Source: Gnetum montanum
Taxonomy: Eukaryota > Streptophyta > Gnetopsida > Gnetales > Gnetaceae
NCBI GenBank assembly: GCA_015680685.1
Contig: MNCI01001925.1
Span: forward strand, 405,779 to 465,572
Direction of reading: 5' to 3'
Length of the DNA stretch: 59,794 nucleotides
The notes under the pieces were generated by a model. That model saw only the letters and a program-made list of their open reading frames with translations. It was not told the origin of the DNA and made no database searches. The position numbers and the translations under genes are program-made. Each line of letters opens with the position of its first letter. The stretch's first letter is position 1. Positions 1-9,656 of the stretch are shown here, piece by piece.

Positions 1-357
1 GCTCCTGTGCAGAAGGAGCTGCGTAAAGAGCTCCGAGAATTGTTCCGGAATGGGGATTACGTCGTACGGGGAAGGGATGAATTCATATCCCCCTCTGTAA
101 AAGATTTCAAATTGCCTTTTTACTTCCATTTCAGCCCGGTCTACTACCAGGCCAGCTTGCATCTTAATGCAAATGAAGTTATACTCGTCTTGGCTTATAA
201 TGTTAGCGGCAGGGTCTCTCCCTTGAAACCTCAACGACCGACGAGGCCCCATTGTGGATTGCCCTCCCATATGTTGGGTGGTGGATTGCTGGGCAGCCGT
301 TGTGTCTGAGATGTTAACGTTCTGGGTAGTAGCAGCGGTGATGTTGATGGGATTCAT
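1..357 (-). CDS. gag: Gag N-terminus of element 0 (partial, open)
   Basis: This is the first 119 codons of a Tat-type Gag, running off the left window edge. The start is the ATG whose complement is at 355-357; it is the first ATG after the primer binding site in a frame with no stop. The protein has a short polar N-terminus, then a conserved block (YNFICIKMQAG, then FEIFYRGGYEFIP) that recurs in elements 1, 2 and 4. In element 1 the same stretch carries two stops where this copy has CAA (Gln), so this copy is better preserved. Gag forms the cytoplasmic particle that packages element RNA. The capsid and zinc-knuckle parts lie outside the window. The family call rests on homology to element 1, whose downstream pol is clear. 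Confidence 0.8.
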   Translation of the reverse strand, partial: MNPINITAATTQNVNISDTTAAQQSTTQHMGGQSTMGPRRSLRFQGRDPAANIISQDEYNFICIKMQAGLVVDRAEMEVKRQFEIFYRGGYEFIPSPYDVIPIPEQFSELFTQLLLHRS

Positions 358-754
358 GATGATAGACGGTTTGAGTGTGCGAGATTGATTTGGATAACGT
401 AGTGTATGCGACTGGCGTAGACGAATCTACAGGGTAAGTATCCGGTGTAAACGCTGGCGTAAGCGTGCAGCATATACGCTAGGGTGTGTGCAACGTAAAA
501 GCTAGCGTAAGCGTGCAGCGTATACGCTAGGGTTTGTGTGCAGCGTAAACGCTGGTGTAAGCGTGCAGCGTATACGCTAGGGTTTGTATGCAGCGTAAAC
601 GCTGGCAAAAACTGTGCCGACCGAAATCGTCGATGCGAGGCTGGAATGTTAGAAGAATCAACAGCGTAGACGCTGAGTCGGGGGTATAAATAGGGCAGCG
701 AAAACACTGATGAGCGTAGACGCTGAGGAACGTGCAGTCTGTTTAAGCAAAGAG
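358..754 (-). other. Untranslated leader of element 0
   Basis: This is the non-coding leader between primer binding site and gag. It is filled with degenerate repeats of the type AGCGTAAACGCTGG and AGCGTATACGCT. Positions 606-651 exactly repeat 771-816, that is the LTR edge and the adjoining spacer. A TATA-like box on the + strand (GTATAAATAG, about 685-694) points out of the element through the PBS into the LTR. No protein is supported here. Confidence 0.6.
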
Positions 755-772
755 GCCCTCCTTCTAGCGCCA
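755..772 (-). other. Primer binding site of element 0
   Basis: On the minus strand it reads TGGCGCTAGAAGGAGGGC, five bases inside the LTR end. The leading TGG pairs with the CCA tail of a tRNA. The same site, variably decayed, lies at the same place in elements 1 to 4. I could not match it to a specific plant tRNA from memory. Confidence 0.75.
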
Positions 773-777
773 AAAAC

Positions 778-1956
778 TGTGCCGACCGAAATCGTCGATG
801 CGAGGCTGGAATGTTACGGGCACCGAAAGATCCACGGACAAGCACAGTCGACCCTGCCTCTTCTTGAGGGCAAGCTGGAATGGATGAAGGCAGAGTGCCT
901 TGAATGGTTCGCACACGGATCAAACAAGGACTTCCCCGAGCGCCACCGAAGTGTTATACGCTGGGTTATGTGTAAACAGAGCGTAAACAGTGAAACAGGC
1001 GCAGACAGAACGTGAGCGTAGAGGGACGTAAACAACTTTGAGCGTGAACAGCGTAAACAAAGATAGGCCCAGCGTAAGCGTGTACAGGCGTGAACAGAGT
1101 AAACAGTGTAAACAAGTGTAAAGGGCATAAGCAGATGCAAACAGCGTAAACAGTGTGAGCGTACACGGACGTAGACGGAGCGTAACCGTAAGCATGTATA
1201 AACGAAGCGTGGGCCAAATTAACGTAAAACTGTAAAAGAACTTGCAACAAGCGTAAACAATGGATTATAGAGTTAAAATGTTGTGCACTGGTCTAACGCA
1301 GTCGTGTAGGGATACGAGGCGGACGTAAAGCCCCGGTGGATGCAGGGATGCAACTGGTTGGCACGGTAGGCGGAGTGCGGATTGTGCACAGTGTACAGAG
1401 CTTCCAGCGTAAGCGTAAGCGTAAGAGGGTTTATGGGCTCTTGTTTGCAGCGTAATTGCTTTGGGTCTGCTCTGGTAAATTTTTGCGGACTATAAAAATG
1501 NGACTTCGATGGATGCTAGCGTATACGCTAGGGCGTATACGCTGATGGATGCTGGACGTCGACTTTCTTCAATTCTTGCTCCTGTTGCACCTGCTAAGCA
1601 TGCGTGTGAAGTGTATGCTGAGCGTCAGGAGTATACGCTGGTGAATGTTGGGCGTATATGCCGAAGGATGTCCACTTGTTTCAATCCTTGCTCTTTGGTG
1701 TCATCTTTATGCTGCCATTGGAGATCTTGTCGTCGAGCGTGTGCATCTGCCGTACCTAGGCGTGTATGCCAGAGAGCTGGTCGTATGCATTAGACGTATA
1801 CGCTGGAGTGCTGGGCGTATACGTTGGGCGTAGATGCCGGGCATAGACACTGGGCATAGACATTGGGCGTAGACGCTGGGCGTACACGCTGGCGTATACG
1901 CTGGCACAACGGGGATCTGCTTCTTGTCTAACCTCAAAAATTTTTGTGGTGTTTCA
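778..1956 (-). repeat. 5' LTR of element 0
   Basis: The LTR runs TG (778) to CA (1956), 1179 bases, and is homologous end to end to the LTRs of element 1 (compare the start TGTGCCGACCGAAATCGTCG with TGTACCATCCGAAATTGTCG at 19329). It abuts a PBS on its left and half of element 2's LTR on its right. It holds dense GCGTA/TACGC repeats, for example 1519-1545 and 1795-1905. A single N at 1501 falls where element 1 has its TATA box, so some core promoter may be missing from the assembly. Bases 1957-1961 (ctatt) are the expected right target duplication; the left copy is outside the window. Confidence 0.85.
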
Positions 1957-2792
1957 CTATTGAACACATTGGTGCAGCGTAAGTGGCTTCTTGCTATGCT
2001 TTGCTATGCTATGTAGCATAGCATAGTGTAGCCACTAGCATTGACTAAAATTTTCATTGGAGCCATAGAGCATTTGTTTGCAACTTTCATTGTTTATGCA
2101 GGAGAGATTTTGAACTCGTGGAACTCATGTTTGAAACATTTTCTACTTTTGCATCATTGTTACATTGTGCTATGCTATGTAGTGTAGCACAGCATAGCAG
2201 CTAGCGTATCCTACTTCCTCATTTAATTTGCCAATTTCTAGGCAGAAACTTTGTTTGAGACTTGCGGATCAAGTGGGGTGAGAAGTTTTGGGGACTAAAG
2301 TCTTGTCAAGGTGCCAGTTTCTTATTGGAATCACTTGGAGAGATGGACCTTTCATCTTTTCTTTTACTATGTTGTGCTATGCTACATAGCGTAGCACCTT
2401 GTGTTCACTAAATCTTGCCTTGTCTTCACAATTACTTTGTTAATTTGCACTTGGATAACTGAGCAACTATTTTTTCAAGGCTTGATATGGTATATAGTGT
2501 AGCATAGCATAGTAGATGTCTTCACTAGAAATATTGCCAAACTATTTTGCTCATCCCAAACACTTTCGACAACTTCTATCTTGGCTTCTGCATACATTGT
2601 TAGCTAGGTTGATTGTCCAATTGGGCAAGCTAGAGAGTCTAGCAAGCCTATAAACCTTGGAGGTAGAAAATTTATTGGACTAGATAGTGTACCCTCAGCA
2701 TGAATGATTATGATGATGCACTTGTGGAAATCCTTGCCTTAGTTTCAAGACTTTGTTGAAACATGAGAGTCCTAAAATTTTATGGTGTTTCA
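1957..2792 (-). repeat. Right part of 3' LTR of element 2, split by element 0
   Basis: It is homologous to about 39931-40746, the same part of element 2's 5' LTR, beginning at the shared ctattgaacacattgg and ending at GGTGTTTCA before a polypurine tract. The missing left part must lie beyond the window, displaced by element 0. It holds several copies of the palindrome-like GCTATGCTATGTAGCATAGC (1993-2030, 2165-2205, 2365-2395, 2495-2515). Confidence 0.85.
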
Positions 2793-2860
2793 CTAGCCCC
2801 TCTTTGTCGACGTCTAGAGGATTTGCCTGATAGATGTCAACAAAGAATATGAAACACCAT
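2782..2860 (-). other. Polypurine tract in double-stem inverted repeat, element 2
   Basis: Reading the + strand: outer arm ATGGTGTTTCA (2782-2792, the LTR tip), complement of the polypurine tract, inner arm 2801-2815, a 16-base loop, inner arm 2832-2846, and outer arm TGAAACACCAT (2850-2860). The outer arms are perfect over 11 bases; the inner arms pair at 13 of 15. On the minus strand the tract is ACAAAGAGGGGCTAG directly before the LTR. The tract primes plus-strand DNA synthesis. Elements 1, 3 and 4 have the same arrangement. Confidence 0.85.
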
Positions 2861-3234
2861 GAAGGAGAAGACACCAACATCACTCTTTGGTTGTTTCTTA
2901 GATGTCTCTTTGTTGTGCTTGGGAGTACCAAGATATCTATGCATAAAAAATGAGGAAAAGGATGGACTTGAGGGGATAGGTTCAGGAGAAGGAAAGATGA
3001 TTTGTTGTGTAATCCCTTGTTGGAGTGCTTATGAGGGAATTAGCACATGTGGGTATCTTTCTTTTGCTAGCTTCTAACCTTTCGTTGGGATGCTTAGAGA
3101 CAGTCATTGTGAGATAGTTGGCATGCCACTTATATTAGACATATGCTTTCTTTTTCTTCTCTTTTTTTTATCAAGATCTCTTTTTTTTAAAGCTCTGTTA
3201 TGCTTGTACACTTTTCTTTTGTTGCTTAGCCATA
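2861..3234 (-). other. 3' untranslated region of element 2 (left piece)
   Basis: This is non-coding sequence between the polypurine tract of element 2 and the insertion point of element 1. It joins directly to 20634 once element 1 and one copy of its target duplication are removed. I see no convincing reading frame in it. Confidence 0.7.
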
Positions 3235-4499
3235 TGTACCATCCGAAATCATCGGTCTCTGGCTGGAAGGAAACAGAGACCGTGGGATCATCAGACACGC
3301 ACCGAAGACCCTACCTTCACCTGAGGGTGAGCTTGAATGAACGAAGGTAGAGTACCTTGGGTGTTCTGCACGCGGATCAGACAAGGATTTCCCTGAACGT
3401 ACACCGAAGTGCTATACGTTGGGTTATACGTAAATGGTGTAATGGGCATAAATTAGAGCTTAAACAGTGTAATCAATGTGAACAAAGTGTAAATGTAAAC
3501 GAGCATAAACAGAGTACATGCAACAATTAATGTAAACAGTAAACGATTTTGGGAAGAAAATGTAACAATGGCATTACAGAATGAAAATACAATGCACCAG
3601 TCTAACACAATTGTGACTGGAACACAAGGCAGATGAAAAGCCCCGATGGATGCAAGGGTGGTTGTGGGTTGGTTCACACTGTAGGCACAGCGTAGAGGCT
3701 GTAGGCTCAATGTATAGGTTTGTCCAACATAAAAAGGTTTCTGCTCTGGTTCTCAGCGTCTCTACTCTCTGGTGTTGCTCTGGAATTTTCCAACCGACCT
3801 GGATCTAGTGAAAAATGGGGCTTTTATACAGGTTTTTGATGCTAGACTTGGGTTGGGTTACACATGGTGCATTGACCGGGTGCAAAAGCATAAAATTTAC
3901 AAGTGTACAATATATGAGATTTGCTAGGCGTATATGCTGGGCGTATATGCTACGTCTGGTGAGCGTAGACTGTGGGCGTATACGCTGGATGTGCTGGGCA
4001 TATGCGAATTTGGGCATATATGCTGATGATGGCTAGGCGTATATGCTGGAGCGTATACGCTAATGTGCTGGGCGTATACGCTAGGGGTATACGTTGTGGG
4101 TGTTGGCGTATACGCTATGGCATATATGCTGATGGTCATTGCCTTGTGTCAAATATTGCTTTACGGTGCTGTTTCCATGCCATCTTTGGGGATTTCATGC
4201 CGGGCGTATACATCTATTGTACTTGCTGAGCATACATGTGAGGTGTGTACGCTGGGCATGCACGGTGGGGGTATACGCTGTGGGTGTTGGGCATATACGT
4301 TGGGGCGTATACGCTGTGGATGTGAACTTGATCGTATACGTTGGGCGTATATGCCGAGATTGCATACTTAGTGAAATTCAAGTATTTTGATCTCCAAAGT
4401 TGCCATGTGTAACACCCGATGTAGTTGTGGTCTTCTGTGGGTCCCAAGGACCTACTTCTTGTTGGACAAGTACTAAGCTTGAAATTTTGTGATATTTCA
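3235..4499 (-). repeat. 3' LTR of element 1
   Basis: It spans 1265 bases and begins TGTACCATCCG, ending TATTTCA next to the polypurine tract. It matches 19329-20628 throughout, with many substitutions and indels. A minus-strand TATA box (CCTGTATAAAAGCC) lies at 3819-3832. The U3 part (about 3905-4370) is packed with GCGTATACGCTG-type repeats. Confidence 0.9.
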
Positions 4500-4990
4500 T
4501 TGGCCCCTCTTTGTTGACGCTTAGAGGAATCGACCCGAGAAGTGTCGACAAAGAAGTTCAAAACACCACAAGCAACTTGATAGCGACCCTGTCCNTTTCC
4601 AATCCTTGGAATCTCCACGATCCTATCCAGATACAAATTTCTCTACATCCCATGTACTACTGAACCCGGTGCAATGATGTCTAGTCAAATGGCAATGGAC
4701 AGGGTCGCTATCAAGTTGCTTGTGGTGTTTTGAACTTCTTTGTCGACACTTCTCGGGTCGATTCCTCTAAGCGTCAACAAAGAGGGGCCAATGAAATATC
4801 ACAAAATTTCGAGCTTAGTACTTGTCCAACAAGAAGTAGGTCCTTGGGACCCACAGAAGACCACAACTACATCGGGTGTTACACATGGCAACTTTGGAGA
4901 TCAAAATACTTGAATTTCACTAAGTATGCAATCTCGGCATATACGCCCAACGTATACGATCAAGTTCACATCCACAGCGTATACGCCCCA
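4301..4990. repeat. Near-perfect inverted duplication flanked by Ns
   Basis: Bases 4697-4990 are the reverse complement of 4301-4594 over 294 bases, with only one mismatch noticed. The arms are separated by about 100 bases and bounded by single Ns at 4595 and 4991. The arm includes LTR end, polypurine tract and hairpin. The single-N borders suggest a wrongly oriented contig or fold-back artefact and not a biological inverted repeat. Confidence 0.85.
4489..4570 (-). other. Polypurine tract in double-stem inverted repeat, element 1
   Basis: On the + strand the inner arms are 4508-4522 and 4540-4554 (13 of 15 pair). The outer arms are the LTR tip GTGATATTTCA (4489-4499) and TTCAAAACACCAC (4557-4569); the other LTR reads GTGGTGTTTCA and pairs better. 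On the minus strand the tract is ACAAAGAGGGGCCAA before TGAAATATC. Confidence 0.82.
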
Positions 4991-4991
4991 N

Positions 4992-5284
4992 AAATGGTTT
5001 GATTTTGTCTTGCCATGTGTGCTGTGAACATTGCCTCATCTTGCTACTTACGACGAAATGCATTCTTGTGTGAAACTTCTGGGTGTCATCCTGTAAACAT
5101 AACTCCAAGGAGATAAGAAAAACATGAGCGAATAAGCGAGCTTATATTTACACAGTTATAGATGGAACAAAGATATTAGAGGTGATTTCAGGGACTGTAT
5201 ATAAATGGCAGCAATGTTGATAGGATTTTCTGATGGTGGGCGATGCAGTGATTCTGATCAATGAATGTGGCTACAAATTGTGGA
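4992..5284 (-). other. 3' untranslated region of element 1
   Basis: No supported protein-length frame is present. On the minus strand, about 5040-5110 reads TATGTTTACAGGATGACACCC and then resembles the 3' regions of elements 3 (48500) and 4 (56165), including the splice-acceptor-like TTTRCAGGATG. Confidence 0.5.
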
Positions 5285-5645
5285 ACTGGAGATGAACTTG
5301 CCAGTTTATAGTCTTAGCGGACTCTCATGGGTTAGTTTCATGTCATAACCTATTGGACATTGCCTGTTTAGCGTTGTGGCGAATGTTGCATTGCTAGTTT
5401 CTAGTCTTAGCAGACTCTGGTGGTTGTAACTATGATAGTTTACTATCATGGTGGATGAGTGCTAGTTTATTGTCATTGTAGGCACTGTGTGGTATCAGTT
5501 TAGTGTCATGATGCCAAGACTAGCTATGGTATCAATTTTAAGTCATAATCCAGGACTGTTCTGTGGTATCAGTTTATTGTCATGATTCCAAGATGAGCCA
5601 TGGTATCAGTTTATAGTCATGATCCCAGGACTCACACGTACCTGA
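5285..5645 (-). repeat. Repeat block with AGTTTATAGTC-loop-GACT units, element 1
   Basis: About nine diverged units follow integrase, seen on the + strand as AGTTTATAGTC, a short loop, then GACT or a similar complement (for example TAGTC-TTAGCG-GACT). Each unit can form a small stem. Comparable blocks lie at 8935-9080 and 14285-14480 and in elements 2 to 4. Confidence 0.7.
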
Positions 5646-5653
5646 GCTTGTAC

Positions 5654-8600
5654 TCAAATGTTGAATGGTTTTAGGAACAAGTGGTTGGTTGGATTGACAA
5701 GCTCATTCCCTTCCATATCGGCTAGCTTAAATACTCCATTGTCAAATGCTTTAGTGACCAAGTAAGGCCCTTCCCAGTTGGCTGAGAACTTGTTTGGGTG
5801 TTCCCGGACAGCCTTAAGTACAAGGTCACCTTCTTTGATAGGGTGCTTATGAACATCATATCGATGTCGTTGCTGTTGTTGTTTTTGGTACCACTCGATC
5901 TGATCAAGCGCACGTATGTGTTCCTTCTCCACTGAGTCTATGTCAATGACGCGTAGGTCATTGTTTTGCCCATTGTCGAGGAGTCTAAAAAGTGTGATCC
6001 TTAAAGATGGTACCTATAATTCCAAAGGTAAAACAGCTTCTGAACCGTAAACAAGAATATATGGTGTTTTACCTATTGAAGTTCGATGCGTAGTACGGTA
6101 TGCCCACAATGCGTATACCAATTGCTCGTGCCACTTTCTCTTGCTTTGGGTAAACATCTTTTTGAGTATTGTAATGATGGTTTTGTTTGTTGCCTCTGCT
6201 TGCCCGTTGCTCTAAGGATAGTAAGGGGATGAAAATAAATTTTTGATCCCTACGCTATCACAAAAGGTTTTAGTCTCGGCACTGCTAAATTGTGGCCCGT
6301 TGTCCGTGATGATTGTCATGGGAATGCCAAAGCGAGTTATAATATTTTCGAGAATGAAGTTGCACACATGTTTAGATGTAGTTTTTCGAAGGGAAGCAGC
6401 TTCTACCCACTTCATGAAATATTCTGTTGCGATTATAATAAAACTATGCCCTGCAAAAGATGAGGGTGTTATTGGGTTGATAAGGTCGAACCCCCACTTT
6501 TGAAAGGGCCACGTGATTTGCGCCGTATGTAACTCATTTGGTGGGACATGGATTAAATTGCTATGTTTTTGGCAGGTACTACATGTTTTACCCTTGGAGA
6601 GACAATCATATTCCATGTGTGGCCAATAGTAACCTAAGCATCTTATCTTTGTTGCCATTGCTTTCAGTGCTATGTGTCCTCCGCATAGTCCATCGTGTAC
6701 TTGTTCGACGATGGTTTGGGCATCGGTACTACTGACGCATATTAGCAATATGCCTTCATAGGATCTACGACACAACGTGTCCCCTACCAGTGTATACTGC
6801 CGAGAACACTTTAATACTGCATCCTTTTGTGCATTTGTTAGATGTCGTGGTGTTTCACCACATAGAAGGTATTCTTTTATGTCATCATACCATTCCATTG
6901 CGTGTGTTGTACTAACAGATGCGACCGGCAATGTGTCAAGAGTATCAGTTATTGGTTCAGCACAACTGATCACGAAGCTTGGTAATGCATGGAACATGTC
7001 TAGTAATATATTTAATGCTAATGTGGCTAACACATCTGCAATGGTGTTATCATTTCTAGAAACATGTTGCACATCGATGTTTTCAAATTACCTTATTAAA
7101 TGTTTTGCCAGGTCACAGTATGGTTGTAAGTGTTGGGCTTTACAGGTGTAAACATCTGTGATTTGGTTTAAGACCAGTTGTAAATCTCCTTGGACTACAA
7201 GTTGTGTGATTTCTGAAGCCAATGCTACCTCAAGACCTCTAAGGATACCTTCGTACTTTGCTATATTGTTGGTGCAATGAAAATGGAAACAATAAGCAAA
7301 GGGTTAGATCTCCCTGGAGGGATAGGTGATGATAGCGGTTGCACTTCCCCCTCGAGAGGTGGATGCTCCATCAAAGATTAGAATGGCATCATAGTCGTTG
7401 GGCACTATGTCTATTGCGCTTATATTCTCATCCGGGAATTCTGGCTCTATTGTCATTTGATCGTGCATTAGTGACATGGCCATTTGACTTGCTATGGCTT
7501 GACCCTTAACTGATGATTGCGCTATGTAGTGTAGGTCAAATTTAGCTATCATGGCTTTCCAGCGGGCTATCCGACTCATTTCGTAAATGTTTCCTATTAT
7601 AGCCCTTAGCACATTATCCTTGCAAATTATGTTAACTTGGTTATGGAAGAGGTAATGTCACCATTTTCTTAAAGAAAAGACCAAAGCTAAACATGATTTC
7701 TCCATGTCATTGTACTTTTTCTTGTGGGCAACCAATGCGTGACTTAAATAATATACAAGGACTTTGGTTCCGTCATCTTGTTTCTAGCAAAGCATAGATG
7801 CGATCGATGAATCCAAAGTGGCAAGATAGATGTAAAATGATTTATCATTTTAAGGTGGATAAACCGTAGGTAGTCAAGCAAGTGCCATTTTAATGTTATC
7901 AAATGCTTCTTGGCACTGTGGAGTCCATTCGAAATGGACGTTCTTGTGTAACAGGTGGTTCATAGGTTTTAGTTTGTCTGTCATTTTTTCTATGAAGTGC
8001 CTGATAAACTGTAATCTACCTTGTAGACCTCGAAGTTTGGTAAGGTCTCTAGGTGGTTTCAGGTTTGTTATGGCCTTAACCTTATCGGGGTCTANCGATG
8101 CTCTAGGTTGTTGCATATTTGATTGTATCTCGAGAAGTCATCCATAAAAGATAATAAGGCATGTATGGCAGTTGAATCAACAAGTTGATCAATGATCGGT
8201 AGGGGAAAATCGTCTTTTATGGTTGCAACATTTAAATCCCGGAAGTCAATGCACAAGCGAATGCTTCCGTTCTTCTTCGGGACAATGACCATGTTGGATA
8301 CCCACTCACTGTAATCAACAGCTTGGATGAAACCAGCCTGATAAAGCTTGGTGATCTCATTATGAACTACCAATGCCACCTCGGGTTTAACCTTTAATGC
8401 CTTTTATTTTACGGGTCTCAATTTCGGATCAAGGATAATGTTATGCTGGATAATTCGAGGGTCTAACCCAAGCATGTCCGTGTAAGACCAAGCGAATGCT
8501 TTCATATTTTTCCTAAGCACATTCTCAATGTCTTTGGCTAGTCGTGGTTGTAACAATGTGCTTAATTTTAATATTTTAGTTTCCCCATTGGGCATGGTGA

Positions 8601-8946
8601 TGGGGGTTTCGTTCAACGGGTCTTCGGTAATATTCTTGGCTTCTATGTCAAGGGATTTTGTCATACCTTTGTAGTCGTCTATTGTTTGCTTTGTTGAGGC
8701 TATGACTGCGCCTTCCATTGATGAACTTAAGTGGATGAGGTTTATGTTGATGTTCCTTGCAATTTTTCCATATGGTCCATTGATAATTAATGGTTCGGTT
8801 AAATGCTGGCAATCCATCAAGCTCGCTCCTACCAATAAACAGAGAGCTGAATGAGCTAATGGGTATCGTTCTATGTTCTTTGGTAATTTTAGATTATGCG
8901 TACATGCATGATGGTGGATTATCGTCACACTGGGATGCATGGCACT
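5654..8946 (-). pseudogene. pol: pol of element 1: RT, RNase H, archaeal-type RNase H, integrase
   Basis: The minus-strand order is: a pre-RT segment (AFAWSYTDMLGLDP, about 8490); RT with IRLCIDFRDLN, FPLPIIDQLVD and FMDDFSRYNQI (8150-8270); the RT thumb (DPDKVKAI, 8080); a first RNase H ending near 7560; a second, archaeal-type RNase H with FDGASTSRGG, YEGILRG, VQGDLQLV and NDNTIADVLA (7390-7040); and integrase with H and C zinc ligands (GLCGGH, CSTC, 6690-6570), WGFDLI, TDNGPQF and GQAEATNK, closing with a C-terminal ANWEGPYLV module (about 5780). An N at 8095 joins YNQI almost directly to DPDK, so the YVDD-containing RT core is missing. Stops include TAA in PVK-K (8402 region) and TAG just before SNGQAE. 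Dual RNase H places it in Tat. Confidence 0.92.
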
Positions 8947-9080
8947 TTAAGGCCATAATGGGCCATGAGTGGCAATTTAACGCCTTACAGAGCCAAATGT
9001 AATCTGCAGGTGGCAGTTTAAGGCCGTACTAGGCCGTAGGTGGCAGGTTAACGCCTTACCGGGCTGTAACGGCAATTTAC
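8935..9080. repeat. Repeat block between RT and opposite-strand promoter, element 1
   Basis: Four or five units have the form GGCAGTTTAAGGCC-gtacta-GGCCGTAGGT and GGCACTTTAAGGCC-ataatg-GGCC. Inverted GGCC pairs give small stems. The block marks the boundary between the pre-RT segment and the promoter of the opposite-strand gene. Confidence 0.7.
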
Positions 9081-9273
9081 GCTGTAATGTTTGGGGTAAA
9101 CACATGAAATGGGGTTCACAGGGGGAACTGGGGCGTAGTAATTTTTTTTGTATTTTAAATATATATTTTTTATCATTATTTTGAGCAAATTTTGGCAAAA
9201 AATAAGTAAAAAGGAAAAAAGTAGCAAACTGGGAGGCGACGGCGTAAGCGACGGCGGCAGTGATGGCGGAGCG

Positions 9274-9284
9274 CTATATAAAGG
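9274..9284 (+). promoter_or_regulatory. TATA box of the opposite-strand gene, element 1
   Basis: CTATATAAAGG lies about 250 bases before the proposed start codon, followed by a G run and then by GCGTAA-type repeats. It faces away from RT and into the opposite-strand gene. Element 2 has CTATAAATAG in the same relative place (29938). Transcription would start about 30 bases downstream. Confidence 0.7.
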
Positions 9285-9656
9285 AGGGGGGGGGGTGTCA
9301 TTTGTTACTTTGCATTGCGGCTGAGTGTAAAATTTACAGCGTAAGCTTCCAACGGAAGTGTAAACTATCAAACCCTGGCGTAAGCGTAAACCTGATTGTG
9401 AGCATATAACCCAAACCCTGAGCATAGACACCAAAGACCAAACCTTAGCATAAATGCAGAGCGTAGGAGTTTGAGCGTCGGTGTAAAGAGTTGCAACCTT
9501 CAGCGTAAGCGTAGAAAATGCAAAGATGGGTAAGGGCAAGGAAGTAGAGGGGCAGGGGAGGAAGGGACCTGACCTGACCTTCGTAGAGGAGACTGAAGCC
9601 ATGCTGCAGTGCCTGCCCAGGCTGAGGATTCCATCATGGCCTAGATCATCACACAG

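Noticed and set aside
7-309. Open frame of 100 codons on the + strand at the left edge
   Set aside because: It is the complement of the well-supported gag start of element 0.
354-1250. Several open frames rich in Leu, Tyr, Ala and Arg
   Set aside because: They are low-complexity translations of GCGTAAACGCTG repeats in the leader and LTR.
4214-5108. Two similar 90-140-codon frames in opposite orientation
   Set aside because: They are translations of the inverted duplicate that includes LTR and polypurine tract.
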